Source: Halisarca cf. caerulea (taxonomy: Eukaryota > Porifera > Demospongiae > Chondrillida > Halisarcidae). From it: a stretch of 64,000 nucleotides of DNA. The notes under the pieces are model-generated. The model was not told where the DNA came from. It saw only the letters and a program-made list of their open reading frames with translations, and searched no databases. Positions 62,597-64,000 of this stretch are shown here, one piece after another; the first letter of the stretch is position 1, and each line of letters starts with the position of its first letter. The translations under genes and the position numbers were made by a program. The stretch is from positions 3,228,511 to 3,292,510 of the forward strand of contig CAUJGJ010000371.1 in the NCBI GenBank assembly GCA_963170055.1. Direction: 5' to 3'.

Positions 62597-62910
62597 TCCC
62601 AGGTGTGACCATATACGAGGCAAATCAATGCAACTATGGCAACAACAGCCCGCCACGCGTAGAGGGAACTCCCCTACAATTGGGCTATAATAATAGCCAT
62701 GCATGACTTTTGGTCTAGAAAGCTATATAGTACAAGCCCGTACACATCGAGGGGGTTCGACCAATCCCCCCTTTTGTCTGCACAACTAAACACAGTGATG
62801 AAGCACTTTGAACTGAAAAAAGTATTTCATCCCTGTGATATTCATGTTCATATTATCATAGTAGAGACATAGCATTTAAGTTCTGAATACAATAAACACT
62901 AATGCGTTCA
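62597..62910. other. WDR35 5' flank
   Basis: Holds the X-box candidate and a short GC-rich stretch (CCCGCCACGCGTAGAGGGAA at 62648). No clear TATA box; the transcription start is not defined. Beyond about 62900 mobile-element remnants begin. Confidence 0.5.
62630..62643. promoter_or_regulatory. Candidate RFX X-box upstream of WDR35
   Basis: GCAACTATGGCAAC matches the X-box consensus GTHNYYATRRNAAC at 13 of 14 positions (12 of 14 on the other strand). It lies 34 bp upstream of the WDR35 ATG. RFX factors bind X-boxes in promoters of intraflagellar transport genes. The match is seen; the function is inferred. Confidence 0.6.
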
Positions 62911-62914
62911 CAGC

Positions 62915-63140
62915 AGGAGACCAGATAGTCTTACTATCACATTGACACCGTGGTCCAAAGTTCGTGCCCTGGTGTGGGATGTGACCTTTAGGACTCCTTG
63001 GCCACAACCCACATTCACCGGCATGTCCTCGGTGAGGGCTGCATGGCAGACAGAAAGCAGGAAACGTACAGAGATGTAATCCCATCGTACTGCTTTCAAC
63101 CAATTACTCTCGAATCCACAGGCATCTTCAGACAAGATTG
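62915..63140 (+). pseudogene. Retrotransposon endonuclease fragment (PD-(D/E)XK region)
   Basis: RRPDSLTI...TPWSKVRALVWDVT in one frame, then in another DSLATTHI and GEGCMADRKQETYRDVIPSY, CFQPITLEST. Collinear with the RPDG...VWDAT region of copies A and B. Frame-shifted. Confidence 0.75.
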
Positions 63141-63425
63141 ATGCACCTGATTTTATTCATGATGAAGCAAACGTTCCAGGCTTATCACTAATAATCCCCT
63201 ATCCTATCCCCAGCATTTGTCAATGTATCAGTGTTTGTATTTAGAACTTTAATGCCATGTCTATTTTAGGTTGCTCAGTAGTTTCTGTAGTGTAATTGTC
63301 TCTTTAGTTTCTATTTTCTCACTGTGCTGTATGTACTGTATGGATGCACCACTGTTAGGCTATTATATATATATTTTTTTTTTCTTGTATGTTCTGTATA
63401 TGTGTATAATAATAATTATTTAATA

Positions 63426-63430
<5 letters not shown>
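63141..63430. other. No gene seen
   Basis: Probably the 3' part of the element remnant at 62915, ending in AT-rich sequence. Confidence 0.35.

Positions 63431-63482
<52 letters not shown>
63431..63482. repeat. (TA)n microsatellite
   Basis: Uninterrupted TA repeats; another TA tract begins at 63971 and runs off the window. Confidence 0.97.
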
Positions 63483-63483
<1 letters not shown>

Positions 63484-63575
63484 CACACATATATGCATAT
63501 TTTATTAATGAAACAGGACAAACTTAGGAGATAAAATATAATAATAAAAAAAACTAAAATTGTCACTTAGCCTTA

Positions 63576-63623
63576 TCATAGATACTCTAACCTATGGTTG
63601 CATATAGGTTAGAGTATCTATGA
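63576..63623. repeat. 48-bp palindrome flanked by CCTTA direct repeats
   Basis: TCATAGATACTCTAACCTAT pairs with ATAGGTTAGAGTATCTATGA around an 8-bp loop, no mismatch. CCTTA at 63571-63575 and 63624-63628. Shares CATAGATACT with the palindrome at 62027. Confidence 0.9.
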
Positions 63624-63639
63624 CCTTACCTAAAAAACC

Positions 63640-64000
63640 TAAAATTGATACAGTATTGAAACAGTGACTATGACACTAATCCTTTGGCAAAGTTTATGAT
63701 AAGATGAAACATCATTAGTTTGTGATCTTGCACGTCTACCTAAATCTTGGAAAAATTCTAGTGCATCCTGTCCAATTGTTCCCGATGATTCTATGGCAAT
63801 CAGTACGAAATGATACAATCAAACAAAGTCAGGATACTTCTACTATTTCTCCATAGCAGCCGGTCTGCTACAGCTCCTGCTCCCAAGCTGAAGAGGTGTG
63901 GGTGCAAAGGAATCCCTGCAAGTGACATCCCATACCAGAGATCAGTCATTTCTCCATGGGATGATGGTATATGATATATATATGTATATATATATATATA
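63640..64000 (-). pseudogene. Retrotransposon C-terminal fragment, opposite strand, runs off the window
   Basis: The - strand reads VLIAIESSGTIGQDALEFFQ, DLGRRARSQTNDVSSYHKLC and QRISVIV, collinear with VKTSG...LRELGKRLK...[10 protein letters not shown] of copy A. Diverged and interrupted. Confidence 0.65.

Overview
This window is nuclear DNA of a multicellular animal, most likely a sponge or another early-branching, non-bilaterian animal. Evidence for an animal: two spliced genes with clear animal orthologues, 29 spliceosomal introns in one of them, many terminal-inverted-repeat DNA transposons, and long CA, TA and TAA microsatellites. The sponge assignment is inference. It rests on Tc1-type helix-turn-helix fragments with a DDETTATQL signature that I associate with demosponges, and it needs a database search.

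Only two host genes are supported, and they converge. At the left edge, METTL4 (MT-A70 family N6-adenine methyltransferase) lies on the + strand in three coding exons, 47-1550, giving 346 codons plus stop. The rest of the window is essentially one gene: WDR35/IFT121, a subunit of the intraflagellar transport A complex, on the - strand from 62596 down to 3673. I could place 30 coding exons by matching recognisable IFT121 sequence to splice sites with compatible phases. Their summed length is 3558 nt, exactly 1186 codons (1185 residues plus stop), close to the known length of the family (about 1180). A near-consensus RFX X-box sits 34 bp upstream of the start codon, as expected for a ciliary gene.

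The 29 introns fall into two classes. Eight are 64-118 bp; the others are 0.3 to 13.4 kb and nearly all the mobile DNA of the window lies in them. From left to right (gene 3' to 5'): fragments of a retrotransposon with a restriction-like endonuclease and a dead Tc1 copy (intron 29); TA-flanked MITEs (intron 28); a decayed Ty3/gypsy element with a rearranged LTR, a Tc1 element carrying a TTAA-flanked insertion (intron 26); a hAT MITE with intact 8-bp target duplications, tandem repeats and a complex of nested palindromes (intron 25); a Tc1 derivative (intron 22); a second hAT MITE (intron 15); a 1-kb foldback (intron 11). The 13.4-kb intron 9 holds an apparently intact Tc1/mariner-type transposase gene, three successive retrotransposon copies joined at TAA repeats, a Helitron helicase scrap and a 1.15-kb CA-rich satellite.

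The least explained items are small palindromes of 36-48 bp flanked by short direct repeats near the 5' end of WDR35, two of which share a core but differ by paired changes in the stem, and a wider set of hairpins of about 50-150 bp. No operon-like prokaryotic gene cluster, CRISPR array or rRNA is present, and I could not support any tRNA.
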